Assembly (NCBI GenBank): GCA_964448465.1
Contig: CAYUVY010000006.1
Span: forward strand, 1-39,074
Direction of reading: 5' to 3'
DNA length: 39,074 nt
Source: CAYTYZ01 sp964448465
GTDB lineage: Bacteria > Patescibacteriota > Microgenomatia > UBA12405
Under the pieces are notes generated by a model that saw only the letters and a list, made by a program, of their open reading frames with translations, did no database searches and had not been told where the DNA came from. The translations under genes and the position numbers were made by a program. Shown here piece by piece: positions 24,771 to 33,721 of this stretch (the stretch's first letter is position 1; every line of letters starts with the position of its first letter).

Positions 24771-26276
24771 TTATTGTTTGGGGGTAGATTTGTACTCTAG
24801 ACGTTTACCTAATAACAGCCGAGTGTGAGAATCTAAGCCAGGGAGTGTAGACATAAATAAAGTAGCCACAGGCATAAGGGGCCACTGGATTAAATTTAAA
24901 ATTAAAGGTTTTAGGCCCTTTTTAGTTTCTTTGGGACGTAATTTCCAATCTAAGAGGATAAGAAAGAAAAGAGGAATTAAACAAATGGTGAGTATGAAGC
25001 TAGAGATACGCGGGAGATTGTAGCCAATGGTGGTTTGGAAAAAAGCAGGATTAAGAAGGGTGGGCAAACTGGTTCCCAAGGTGAGAATAAACCAATTACT
25101 AGACCAAATAACATGGGTTTGCAGGAGTTTGAAAATTCTGGCCAGACGCAAAGAGAGCGGAATCTCTGGATGGTGAAAAGATTGCTCTATAGCATAGGGT
25201 ATATCAGTGGCACCCCAGGCGTGTCGCAGACACTGGTTATAGCGATTTTTAAGAGCAGAGAAATAAGTTTTGCCGGTGGGGGCATCGACAAGTGTGGGCA
25301 AAAATATGGGTTCTACTTTAGCTTGGCCTTCGGTGGAAAAAAAGGCTTGTAAAAAAATGTGCCAATCTTCGGGAATAGTGTCAATGTCCCAATAACCTGC
25401 TAAATCGATTAAGTTGTAAGAAGCAGAATAACAGGAGTAATTAAAAAACAAGCCATCGGGCTCTTGAATATTGGCAATGTGAATTATATTACCTAAAACT
25501 CCAACAATTCGAGTAAGTGCTGGGACTTCGTTTAAATTATTGTGCCAAAACATAGGGGTTTGCCAAAAACGAACATGACGGTTCTCGTTGGTACCAAAAC
25601 TGTAGCGCAGGGCAGAAAAATATTTGGGGTGAAAAACAGTGTCCACGTCGCAAGTAGTAAGGGTGGTGGTGGACATATCAAGTTTGCTGGTATCTAGGTA
25701 ATCTTGTTTGAATTGTATAGCGGCCCAAGCTTCGTTACTGTGCTTGCCACGGGTCTCCCCTTCTAGGTTGTCAGGGTGTTCATAAAAAACTAAATTACCA
25801 AAAATGTGAGCATATTTTTTTTGAAAATAGTCTTGGGTTTGCTGGTTATTTTCACTACCAGCTCTCGCCTCTTGCGCCAAAACAACATGTAAATATTTTA
25901 AATCAATATCTATCTGGGCTGCCAAACTAGTGAAGGCCAATTCGATAACGGAAATAGGTTCTTTGTAGGAAACAATAAATACTGCGTGATTAATTTGGTC
26001 GTATTTAAGGACAGTTAGTGAATGGTGAGGATAAATAGTTTGCCAGTTTTGGGCCTTGGCCTCTTGAATTTTACGATAACCACGAAAAGAAAAAAAACTG
26101 GATTTGAGAGATTGATACAACCAGAAGACTAAAAAGGCGACAACAAAATAGGCGAGAAGTCTGGGGAAAAATAGCCCACCCCAAACAGGGAAAAGAATTA
26201 AGGTCCAAGCTAAAATTCCTGGGATAAGTTCATAAAGACGGTAACGTCTGGTATTTTTGTTGATTTTTACGACCAT
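24771..26276 (-). CDS. Membrane glycosyltransferase, family 2-like
   Basis: The protein has 501 residues: two N-terminal helices, a cytoplasmic GT-A domain, and C-terminal helices (about 395-480). The domain has FIVSYKEP at the start, TTCDVDTVFHPKYF (the D-x-D metal site), IPEDWHIFLQAFF (the E-D acid/base motif) and NQCLRHAWGATDI (for the Q..RW motif). This is the pattern of processive or cellulose-synthase-like GT2 enzymes, although the C-terminal helices are few. It heads an operon with the DUF1648-like and WecA/MraY-like genes, so a lipid-linked glycan is the probable product. Confidence 0.82.
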   Translation of the reverse strand: MVVKINKNTRRYRLYELIPGILAWTLILFPVWGGLFFPRLLAYFVVAFLVFWLYQSLKSSFFSFRGYRKIQEAKAQNWQTIYPHHSLTVLKYDQINHAVFIVSYKEPISVIELAFTSLAAQIDIDLKYLHVVLAQEARAGSENNQQTQDYFQKKYAHIFGNLVFYEHPDNLEGETRGKHSNEAWAAIQFKQDYLDTSKLDMSTTTLTTCDVDTVFHPKYFSALRYSFGTNENRHVRFWQTPMFWHNNLNEVPALTRIVGVLGNIIHIANIQEPDGLFFNYSCYSASYNLIDLAGYWDIDTIPEDWHIFLQAFFSTEGQAKVEPIFLPTLVDAPTGKTYFSALKNRYNQCLRHAWGATDIPYAIEQSFHHPEIPLSLRLARIFKLLQTHVIWSSNWFILTLGTSLPTLLNPAFFQTTIGYNLPRISSFILTICLIPLFFLILLDWKLRPKETKKGLKPLILNLIQWPLMPVATLFMSTLPGLDSHTRLLLGKRLEYKSTPKQ

Positions 26277-26287
26277 TTTGACTATTT

Positions 26288-26295
26288 ATTATACT
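26288..26295. promoter_or_regulatory. Bidirectional overlapping -10 element (GT2 operon / nucleotidyltransferase)
   Basis: The octamer ATTATACT gives TATACT (26290-26295), 5 bases before the ATG at 26301, and on the minus strand TATAAT (26293-26288), 11 bases before the ATG at 26276. It is identical to the element at 2319-2326. Confidence 0.65.
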
Positions 26296-26300
26296 ACGAT

Positions 26301-27101
26301 ATGGATATGGAGAAAAATAAACGACTAGAAGAAGCAGTGGGGCTTACCTGGAGGATTGCCTTGGCCCATGGCTGTCCTAGTCTAACTTTGAGGCAATTAA
26401 CAGAAAGATTAGTGTCTGGAGAAACCTGGAATGAGCAGAATATAGAACAAATTAGCAAGAAATTGGGTCAAGTCTTGATCAAAGAGAGGGACTATGTGAA
26501 TATTTACGAAAAGCAAATAAATAAGAGAATTAAAAGTATGCGGAAGGTGTTGAATTTTTGGGAAAAATTAACTTGGGTAAAAATGGTGGCTGTAACTGGC
26601 AGTGTAGCCGGAGGATATCCTGAAAAAGTTGAAGACACAGATTTAATGCTGGTTTGTGCCAACAATCGACTATGGCTATGCCGGCTAATTAGTTATTTTT
26701 GGTTGAAAAAAAACAAAGTTGAACTAAGATCTGAGAAAATAGAAATAGCCAATAGCTTGTGTTTGAATTTATGGCTGGAAGAAAAAAGTTTGGTAATTGA
26801 AGAAAGTAAACAGAATTTAGCAGTTGCCCAGGATGCTTTGATGTGTTTGCCGGTAATTGACAAGGAAGATATTAAACTAAAAATGCTGGCTAAAAATAGC
26901 TGGATAAAGAAATATTTAGCCACAGGTTATGAGAAATATATTGGAAAATGGTTAGATAAAAAGGTAAAAAGTGGATCTGAATTAGATATCATTGGGGTAT
27001 TAAATTGGGTTTGTTATGGAATTCAAAGGATATATATGTGTAAAAAGATTGGAAAAGAGGTGGTGAAATATGACCGGGCATATTTCCATCCGTACGGCTA
27101 A
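26301..27101 (+). CDS. Nucleotidyltransferase-fold protein
   Basis: The protein has 266 residues. VAVTGSVAGGYPEKVEDTDLMLV (about residues 98-120) matches the Pol-beta-type nucleotidyltransferase core: the G-S helix start followed by D-x-D. The N-terminal 90 residues are helical. The C-terminal part is helical and basic (KYIGKWLDKKVK). Proteins of this type can be tRNA-, antibiotic- or protein-nucleotidylating enzymes, or have lost activity; no clear subgroup can be named. No partner that would make it a toxin-antitoxin pair (such as a HEPN gene) is adjacent. Confidence 0.7.
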   Translation: MDMEKNKRLEEAVGLTWRIALAHGCPSLTLRQLTERLVSGETWNEQNIEQISKKLGQVLIKERDYVNIYEKQINKRIKSMRKVLNFWEKLTWVKMVAVTGSVAGGYPEKVEDTDLMLVCANNRLWLCRLISYFWLKKNKVELRSEKIEIANSLCLNLWLEEKSLVIEESKQNLAVAQDALMCLPVIDKEDIKLKMLAKNSWIKKYLATGYEKYIGKWLDKKVKSGSELDIIGVLNWVCYGIQRIYMCKKIGKEVVKYDRAYFHPYG

Positions 27102-27106
27102 TTTGG

Positions 27107-27112
27107 TAGAAT
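27107..27112 (+). promoter_or_regulatory. -10 box of DUF5667-PBP gene pair
   Basis: TAGAAT preceded by TGG (extended -10 type), 6 bases before the ATG at 27119. Confidence 0.55.
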
Positions 27113-27118
27113 AGAGAA

Positions 27119-27760
27119 ATGACTCCCAAAAATACGAAAACATGGTCAGATGGCCTAGGGGTAATGGTTGGAATCTTGTTCTTAGTTTTGGCGATGGTAA
27201 TTTTGTTTGTGTCTTTTGCCAGGGCTAGTTTGCAGTCAGTAAAAGAGAAAATTGGATCGACTGGTTATCGCAATGTGCTTTTAACCTTAAAACCAAGTAT
27301 TTTTACAGACGAAAACATTGACTTGAGAGAGAATTATAATTTACCTAATTCTGGAATGTTGCCCAATAGTCCTTTTTACGGTTTTAAAAAAATTAGGGAT
27401 GAATTGTGGTTGGTATTTACAGTAGATATGACCTCAAAATCAAAATTACTAGCATTACTTGCGGACAAAAAGATTTCCGAGGCAGTAACTTTGACACGTA
27501 ATAACCAAATGAACTTTGGAATGGAGGCAGCTAGCGAGGGAGTGGACAGATTAGAAAAAGCATATAAAGTTTCACTGGATAGTAAGGACAAGGTTGAGGA
27601 GAATAAACAAGTGAGAACTCAGCTAATTAGATCAGGGAAAGCATACTGGATGATCATATCTCAGTTTGGTGAGGAAAATATTGAAGATGTATCGATTAGT
27701 AAAAGTTCTCTGCTAGACAGGTTAGATACTTGGGTGGCAAAAAATGGCCAGGAAGAGTAA
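27119..27760 (+). CDS. DUF5667-type membrane-anchored protein
   Basis: The protein has 213 residues. One membrane helix (about 13-35) anchors an extracytoplasmic part. SGMLPNSPFYGFKKIRDELW is the characteristic start of DUF5667 (LP-x-S-P-x-Y-x-x-K), followed by a long helix with acidic and basic pairs (LLALLADKKISEAVTLTRNN). The function of the family is unknown. It overlaps the first PBP gene by 17 bases, so the two are translationally linked and the protein may act with the peptidoglycan synthase. Confidence 0.75.
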   Translation: MTPKNTKTWSDGLGVMVGILFLVLAMVILFVSFARASLQSVKEKIGSTGYRNVLLTLKPSIFTDENIDLRENYNLPNSGMLPNSPFYGFKKIRDELWLVFTVDMTSKSKLLALLADKKISEAVTLTRNNQMNFGMEAASEGVDRLEKAYKVSLDSKDKVEENKQVRTQLIRSGKAYWMIISQFGEENIEDVSISKSSLLDRLDTWVAKNGQEE

Positions 27761-29855
27761 GCGAAAAATAAATAAACTGATTTGGCTAGGATTAGTTTTT
27801 CTAGTTGTTGGACTTTTGGCTAGTGTCTTTTGGGCCTACAAAAATGTACCAAATCCAAAAAGATTAGCCACGGCTGACTTCCCGGAATCAACCATTATTT
27901 ATGATCGAAACGGCAAAGAACTGTACGAAATATTTGAAGGAAGAAGCAGGGTGCCTGTAACACTTAGTCAAATCCCCAAGACATTAATATCCGCAACTTT
28001 GGCCATAGAAGATGCAAATTTTTATAGTCACTTTGGCTTTGACTTGAAGGGATTAATGCGGGGTCTATATCGAACAGTAATAGAAAGAAGACCGCAAGGC
28101 GGCTCAACTTTGACGCAACAATTGGTAAAAAATGCTTTGCTAGACGATAGATCGAGAACCATTTCGCGAAAAATTAAAGAGGCGGTGGCAACAATCGCTA
28201 CAGAAATGTTGTACAGCAAAGACCAAATTTTGGAAATGTATTTTAATCAAATTCCTTATGGTGGAACCTTGTGGGGAGCCGAGGCTGCCAGTCAATCTTT
28301 TTTTGGCAAGAGTGTGTCGCAACTAGATTTAGCACAGTCTGCCTTGTTGGCCGGACTGCCCGCCTCCCCTACTAAATATTCACCAGGCACCTACCCAGAA
28401 AAAGCCAAAAATAGGCAAGTTTTGGTCTTACAAAGAATGAGGGAACTGAAAATGATTACGGAAGAGGAGTACAACAAAGCACTGGAAGAACCCTTAGTTT
28501 ATAGCACTACTTCAAACGATATTCGTGCACCACATTTTGTGTTTTATTTGAGGGATAAATTATATGAAGACTATGGTGTGGAAAAAGTGCAAAAGGGGGG
28601 CCTAAAAGTGGTATCGACATTGGATTTAGACATGCAGACTTTTGCGGAAAACCAGGTCAAAACTGAAATGGATAAACTAGTAAAGTTGGGAGTAAGTAAT
28701 GGGGCAGCTTTAATAACGGAACCAAAAAGTGGGCAAATATTGGCGATGGTGGGAAGTAAAGATTATTTTGACGATACTATAGGTGGAAAGTTTAATGTAA
28801 CTACGGCCCAGCGCCAACCTGGCTCTTCGATAAAGCCACTAACTTATGGTTTGGCCTTGGAGATGGGTAAAATTACCCCGGCTTCAATGTATATGGATGA
28901 GGAGACTTGTTTTGAGGTTCCTGGGCAGAAAAAATATTGCCCTAATAATTATGGAAATCACTATTTTGGGTTGCAGCCTGTGCGAAATAGTTTAGCAAAC
29001 TCTCTAAATATTGCGGCGGTAAAAACCATGAAACTGGTGGGGGTAGAGGCAATGGTGGCATCTTCTTCAGCTTTTGGAATTGACTCATGGAAAAAGTCTT
29101 CAGATTACGGACTTTCTTTAACTTTGGGCGGAGGTGAGGTAGCAATGACAGAGATGAATACCTTGTATGGGGTGTTTGCCAACGGAGGAGTAAGACAAGA
29201 TTTAAATCCAATTTTAAAAGTTAGTGATAAAAAAGGACAAGTGATAGAGGCTTATGAATTTGTGCCGGGAGAAAGAGTTATGTCTAGGGAAAGTGCGTTT
29301 TTAATATCTAATATCTTGGCAGATGACGGGGCTAGGTCCATGGTATTTGGATCTGGAGGGCTGTTGAAAATTAAAGGACATCCAGAAGTCTCAGTAAAGA
29401 CTGGAACCACTAATGATTTGAGGGATAACTGGACTTTTGGCTATACACAAGATTTTGTAGTAGGAGTTTGGGTGGGGAATAACAATAATAAACCAATGAG
29501 TAGAATTGTTTCGGGAGTAACCGGAGCCGCACCGATTTGGAATAAAATAATGACAGGAATTTTGAAGGACCAACCAGTAAAGAAAATGACCCAACCTACG
29601 GATATAGTGACTAAATTAGTTTGTAACTTAACCGGGATGTTGCCTCCAGTAGAGGGTTGCGAAACTAAAAACGAATATTTTAATAAGTTGTATGTGCCAA
29701 CGGCTAGTGCAACTTTAAGAAAGACAGTACTGGTGGACAAAACTACGAACAAACTAATAAAAGAGGGAGAAGATAATCCAAACGCAGAATGGCAAGAAAA
29801 ACAGATATTAGTGGACGCTTCGGGAGCAACGGTTTGTCTTGACTGTAGTAAATAG
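27744..29855 (+). CDS. Class A penicillin-binding protein (transglycosylase/transpeptidase), first copy
   Basis: This bifunctional enzyme polymerises lipid II and cross-links peptidoglycan. The 703 residues have one N-terminal membrane helix (about 12-31). The GT51 domain has TLAIEDANFYSHFG (catalytic Glu near 89), GGSTLTQQLVKN and EMYFNQIPYGG. The transpeptidase domain has PGSSIKPL (nucleophile Ser near 361), SLN near 420 and VKTGTTND near 551. The C-terminal tail has two cysteine pairs (VCNLTGMLPPVEGC and VCLDC). A similar gene follows after 25 bases. Confidence 0.95.
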   Translation: MARKSKRKINKLIWLGLVFLVVGLLASVFWAYKNVPNPKRLATADFPESTIIYDRNGKELYEIFEGRSRVPVTLSQIPKTLISATLAIEDANFYSHFGFDLKGLMRGLYRTVIERRPQGGSTLTQQLVKNALLDDRSRTISRKIKEAVATIATEMLYSKDQILEMYFNQIPYGGTLWGAEAASQSFFGKSVSQLDLAQSALLAGLPASPTKYSPGTYPEKAKNRQVLVLQRMRELKMITEEEYNKALEEPLVYSTTSNDIRAPHFVFYLRDKLYEDYGVEKVQKGGLKVVSTLDLDMQTFAENQVKTEMDKLVKLGVSNGAALITEPKSGQILAMVGSKDYFDDTIGGKFNVTTAQRQPGSSIKPLTYGLALEMGKITPASMYMDEETCFEVPGQKKYCPNNYGNHYFGLQPVRNSLANSLNIAAVKTMKLVGVEAMVASSSAFGIDSWKKSSDYGLSLTLGGGEVAMTEMNTLYGVFANGGVRQDLNPILKVSDKKGQVIEAYEFVPGERVMSRESAFLISNILADDGARSMVFGSGGLLKIKGHPEVSVKTGTTNDLRDNWTFGYTQDFVVGVWVGNNNNKPMSRIVSGVTGAAPIWNKIMTGILKDQPVKKMTQPTDIVTKLVCNLTGMLPPVEGCETKNEYFNKLYVPTASATLRKTVLVDKTTNKLIKEGEDNPNAEWQEKQILVDASGATVCLDCSK

Positions 29856-29868
29856 TTAAAAGATAGGG

Positions 29869-29874
29869 TATATT
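29869..29874 (+). promoter_or_regulatory. -10 box of second PBP gene
   Basis: TATATT, 6 bases before the ATG at 29881, in the 25-base gap between the PBP genes. Confidence 0.5.
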
Positions 29875-29880
29875 GAGCCC

Positions 29881-32004
29881 ATGTGGAGCAGGATAAAGAG
29901 GATATTGGTAGCCATAGGCTGGCCGATAGTCTTTCTCATAAAATTTATTTTAAAAAGCGTTAAAAATATTTTTGTATGGGTATTGAATTTTGGCCGGTTA
30001 ACTTGGAAAAAAATAACTGGGGTTAGAATAAAAATTGAATTAAATGTTGGGGCTTGGGCATTTATTACTATAGGAATTTTGGCTTTGGTTTGGGGTATTT
30101 GGAGATTAGGAGTAGAAATAAGTAGTAATTTACCAAATGTAGAGGAGATAAAATATCCGCCAAGTCTGAGTAGTAAAATTTATGACCGCAATGGAATTTT
30201 ATTGTATAGTTTTTATAGTGGGGAAAATAGAAGCTGGATTGAGCTTAAGAACATTCCCAAACAAATGGTCTGGGCGACTTTGTCAATTGAAGATAAAGAA
30301 TTTTATACTCATCCTGGATTTTCAATTAGAGGGATAGTTCGGTCAATTTGGCTTAATTTGAAGCAAGGTGGAGAAGGTGGAAATTTGCGAGGAGGATCGA
30401 CCATTACCCAACAATTGGTTAAAAATGTGTTTTTAAATGGGGAAAAAACTTGGAGGCGAAAATTTAAAGAACTAATTTTGGCAATAATTGTGGAGCGAAA
30501 ATTGAGTAAAGACCAAATATTGGAGAGATATTTTAATCAAGTGCCATACGGGGGAGAAGCTTATGGAATTGTGGAGGCCAGTAAAAAATATTTTGGCAAG
30601 GAAGTGGGGCAACTGACCTTGGCCCAAATAGCGTATTTGGCAGGACTACCAGCTTCGCCCACTGCATACCTGCCAACAAGGGAAGGTAATGCTGATCTGG
30701 CTAAAGCTCGGCAAATTAAGGTAATTGAAGAAATGGTTCAGGAGGGATATTTGGAACCAAAAGAGGCAAGTGAAGCCATGAGTGAGCCCTTGGAAATTAG
30801 AAATGAAAAAACATTACTTAAAGCTCCACATTTTGTATTTTATGTAAAAGACTGGCTGACAGAAAAAATGGGGATTGAACATTTGGATCGACAAGGTCTA
30901 GCAATTACCACTAGTTTGGATTGGGAGCTGCAAAAACAAGTGGAAGCGGTGGTAGCAGAAGAAGTGGGCAAAGTGACAAGGCTGAGAATTAGTAATGGCT
31001 CGGCTTTGGTATTAGACGTAAAGACTGGAGATATCTTGGCGATGGTGGGAAGTAAGGATTACTACGCCAAAGATATAGATGGAAAGGTAAATATCACTAC
31101 TTCCCAGCGCCAACCGGGATCTTCGATTAAACCGATAAATTATCTATTGGCTTTGCAAAATGGTTTGACTCTGCAAGACACAATTGAGGACTCGAGTGTA
31201 ACCTACAATGTACCTGGGCAAAAGCCATATAGTCCAAAAAATTACAATGGAAAATATATGGGCAGAGTGACGCTAAAAACTGCTTTAGCCTCGTCTTTAA
31301 ATATTCCTTCGGTAAAATTGTTAGATAAAAACGGGGTAGCAAATATGATAAATTTAGCGGAAAACATGGGTATTACAACTTGGGATGATAGATCTCGGTT
31401 TGGCTTGTCCTTGGCCTTGGGGGCAGGAGAGGTACGAATGACGGAACTGGCCCAAGCGTATAGTATATTTGCGAATTTAGGAGAAAAGGTGCAAGTAAAC
31501 CCAATTTTGAATATCAAGAGCTATCGGGGAGAAGTGGTATACGAAAAGGAAGTTACCAAGGAGTTTAAAGTTGACCCAAAGTTGGCATATTTAATTGATA
31601 TGGCGCTGACAGACGATGTAGCTCGCTCCCCTGTTTTTGGTTTAAATTCTAAATTAAAAATACCAGGTAAAACGGTGGCGGTAAAAACCGGGACAACGAA
31701 TAATTTGAAAGATAACTGGGCAATAGGCTGGAATCCTAAATATTTGGTAGCAGCCTGGGTTGGAAATAATGATGGTACACCAATGAGTTGGGTGGCTTCG
31801 GGAATTAGTGGAGCTACGCCAATTTGGAATAGAATTGTGCACTTGGTGCTAGACAAAAGAGCAGAAGAAACTTGGCCAACACCAGCCGGTGTGGGACTAG
31901 TTAATAAATGCGGGAAAACGGACTGGATGGTAAAAGGATCGGAGAATAGAGTGGTTTGTCCACCTCCTGTGTCGCCCACACCCACTCCAATACCTGGGCA
32001 ATGA
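29881..32004 (+). CDS. Class A penicillin-binding protein, second copy
   Basis: The protein has 707 residues and the same two domains as the gene before it. The N-terminal part is longer, with a hydrophobic segment near 10-40 and the membrane helix at about 60-82. GT51 marks are TLSIEDKEFYTHPGFS, GGSTITQQLVKN and RYFNQVPYGG. Transpeptidase marks are PGSSIKPINY, SSLNIPS and VKTGTTNNLKDNW. The tail has a cysteine pair region (NKCGKTD and RVVCPPP) and ends with a Pro/Thr-rich stretch. The pair looks like a tandem duplication that has diverged, perhaps with separate roles in growth and division. Confidence 0.95.
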   Translation: MWSRIKRILVAIGWPIVFLIKFILKSVKNIFVWVLNFGRLTWKKITGVRIKIELNVGAWAFITIGILALVWGIWRLGVEISSNLPNVEEIKYPPSLSSKIYDRNGILLYSFYSGENRSWIELKNIPKQMVWATLSIEDKEFYTHPGFSIRGIVRSIWLNLKQGGEGGNLRGGSTITQQLVKNVFLNGEKTWRRKFKELILAIIVERKLSKDQILERYFNQVPYGGEAYGIVEASKKYFGKEVGQLTLAQIAYLAGLPASPTAYLPTREGNADLAKARQIKVIEEMVQEGYLEPKEASEAMSEPLEIRNEKTLLKAPHFVFYVKDWLTEKMGIEHLDRQGLAITTSLDWELQKQVEAVVAEEVGKVTRLRISNGSALVLDVKTGDILAMVGSKDYYAKDIDGKVNITTSQRQPGSSIKPINYLLALQNGLTLQDTIEDSSVTYNVPGQKPYSPKNYNGKYMGRVTLKTALASSLNIPSVKLLDKNGVANMINLAENMGITTWDDRSRFGLSLALGAGEVRMTELAQAYSIFANLGEKVQVNPILNIKSYRGEVVYEKEVTKEFKVDPKLAYLIDMALTDDVARSPVFGLNSKLKIPGKTVAVKTGTTNNLKDNWAIGWNPKYLVAAWVGNNDGTPMSWVASGISGATPIWNRIVHLVLDKRAEETWPTPAGVGLVNKCGKTDWMVKGSENRVVCPPPVSPTPTPIPGQ

Positions 32005-32010
32005 TAGAAT
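32005..32010 (+). promoter_or_regulatory. -10 box of DHH phosphoesterase gene
   Basis: TAGAAT preceded by TGA, beginning directly after the PBP stop codon, 5 bases before the ATG at 32016. Confidence 0.55.
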
Positions 32011-32015
32011 AGGCC

Positions 32016-33044
32016 ATGGAAGAAAATATAATTGCGCAACAAGCACCATTGATATGGGAAGAAATAAATAAAGCTGAAAAAATATTATTGAGTTTACATG
32101 TGAGTCCAGATGTGGATAGTTTAGGAAGCTGTTTGGCAATGAAAGGACTTTTGGAGAGTATGGGTAAGCATGCTGTGGTGATAGCTGGGGACAGTTTGAT
32201 TCCTATGTATATTAAAAATGTTCCAGGCTGGGAAACCGTGGTGGAGAAAAATATTTCGGAAATAAACTGGTCCGATTGGGATTTGTTTATCATGCCAGAT
32301 AGTGGAAGTTTGACGCAAGTTAGCCAGAAAGTTGATCTGGTTTTCCCCGAAAAATTGGCTACAGTTGTAATTGACCATCATCCGAGTAACCCTGGATTTG
32401 GTAAGGTAAATTTAGTTGATGGATCGAGAGTTTCAGTATGTGAAATTTTGTATGAACTAATGCAAATTTGGAAAGTTAATATCACCGAGAACATGGCAGC
32501 GTGCATGTATGTGGGTATATATGGAGACTCAGGGGGATTTTGCTATCCACCGACAAGTGCTAGAACCCTGGAAATTGCTACTAATTTAGTAAAAATAAAT
32601 CCGGAGGCTATAAAACTTATTGAAGTGTCTAGAAACATGAACGAAAAGAAACAAATAGTGACCCAGGCTTGGGCAGTGTACAAAGCTAGAGAAATATTGG
32701 ATGGAAGAGTGGCCGTGGCAGTGTTAGATTTGGACGGACTAGAAGAAATTGGGGTCGGACCAGGTAGGGTGGATGGGGGGAATATTGCCAATATTCTTAA
32801 AAGCGCTATTGGTTGGGAAATTGGGGTGTGTATGCAAGAAAAAAACAAAGGTGAATTTAGATTTAGCATGAGAACCAGAGACCCAATAAAATACTCAGTG
32901 AGAAAAATTGCGGAAAAGTTCCCAACGGGTGGCGGTCACGATGTTTCGGCAGGGGCGACATTAACTGGGGTGACAACACAAGAAGCCATAGATTTTTTGA
33001 CCAAGGCAATTGAAGAAGTGTGGGGGAAAGACGGGGTTAGATAA
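32016..33044 (+). CDS. DHH/DHHA1 phosphoesterase, NrnA-like
   Basis: The protein has 342 residues. The DHH domain has LSLHVSPDVDSLGSCLAMKG (metal-binding H..PD.D), LFIMPDSGS and VVIDHHPSN (the DHH motif), then YGDSGGF. The DHHA1 domain ends with FPTGGGHDVSAGATL (GGGH). NrnA-type enzymes degrade short oligoribonucleotides and pAp, and CPR genomes often keep one. Cyclic-di-AMP phosphodiesterases share the fold but usually carry extra N-terminal domains absent here. The 3' end overlaps the opposing gene by 8 bases. Confidence 0.87.
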   Translation: MEENIIAQQAPLIWEEINKAEKILLSLHVSPDVDSLGSCLAMKGLLESMGKHAVVIAGDSLIPMYIKNVPGWETVVEKNISEINWSDWDLFIMPDSGSLTQVSQKVDLVFPEKLATVVIDHHPSNPGFGKVNLVDGSRVSVCEILYELMQIWKVNITENMAACMYVGIYGDSGGFCYPPTSARTLEIATNLVKINPEAIKLIEVSRNMNEKKQIVTQAWAVYKAREILDGRVAVAVLDLDGLEEIGVGPGRVDGGNIANILKSAIGWEIGVCMQEKNKGEFRFSMRTRDPIKYSVRKIAEKFPTGGGHDVSAGATLTGVTTQEAIDFLTKAIEEVWGKDGVR

Positions 33045-33717
33045 AACTCCAATAGAGGGTTTGGACTAAGGCTGGGAGTTTTTGTTTTAATTTGTCTAGA
33101 TTAGCTTGGTTTTGGGCACGAATGTAAAAGCCAAGTTGTTTTTTGGGAACGGTAACTAGAAGATATAAATCGGCAGAAGTAAGATGTTCTTGGTAAATTT
33201 GTTGAATTTGGGAGCCTTCGGGAAGAGACTGCAAAAGAGTGGAGTCGGTGGTGGCTGGTAAATCGGCAAGTTGTTGATAAATGGTGGAAAGAGAAACATC
33301 ACCCAGACCGGTGGGGTTGTAAGAAAAAACGGAAGTTTCGGGTGGATAAGTATTAACCAGAATAGACCAATTGGGCATATCAGCTTGCAAAAGAGAATCT
33401 AAAAATTGCTGGAGCTGGACAGAATCCAGACGATTATTGAGAACCTCGGGTTGGGGTAAAAGATTGTGAAAAATTAGGCTTAAATTAGGCAAATTAGGCT
33501 TAAATTGAAAATTAGAAGTAGTGGGTGGATTTTTTACTAATTTTTTGGCAGTAGTGTAACCCCAAAAAGAGAGACAAATCACGACAGTTAAAACTAAAAT
33601 TAAATAGGCTGGCAAGGGGTTACTTCGCACCCGTTCTTTTTTGACTTTTTTAGATTCATCACTGATTTCTTCGTTTAGCTGGCTGGGTAATTTATTTTTA
33701 GGTCTACTTGGAAGCAT
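33037..33717 (-). CDS. Single-pass membrane protein of unknown function
   Basis: The protein has 226 residues from the ATG at 33717, with a basic and acidic cytoplasmic N-terminus (KNKLPSQLNEEISDESKKVKKERVRS), one membrane helix (about residues 38-60) and an outer domain of about 160 residues. The family is not recognised. The ATG at 33717 lies 4 bases after the PfkB stop; the longer start at 33801 would overlap PfkB by 80 bases. It is the last gene of the transketolase-aldolase-kinase operon; a functional link to that pathway is not evident. Confidence 0.65.
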   Translation of the reverse strand: MLPSRPKNKLPSQLNEEISDESKKVKKERVRSNPLPAYLILVLTVVICLSFWGYTTAKKLVKNPPTTSNFQFKPNLPNLSLIFHNLLPQPEVLNNRLDSVQLQQFLDSLLQADMPNWSILVNTYPPETSVFSYNPTGLGDVSLSTIYQQLADLPATTDSTLLQSLPEGSQIQQIYQEHLTSADLYLLVTVPKKQLGFYIRAQNQANLDKLKQKLPALVQTLYWSFI

Positions 33718-33721
33718 GGGT

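Noticed and set aside
26301..27101. Nucleotidyltransferase as part of a HEPN/MNT toxin-antitoxin pair
   Set aside because: The neighbours are a GT2 operon and a DUF5667 gene; no HEPN-like small protein is adjacent, and the protein is larger than MNT antitoxins.
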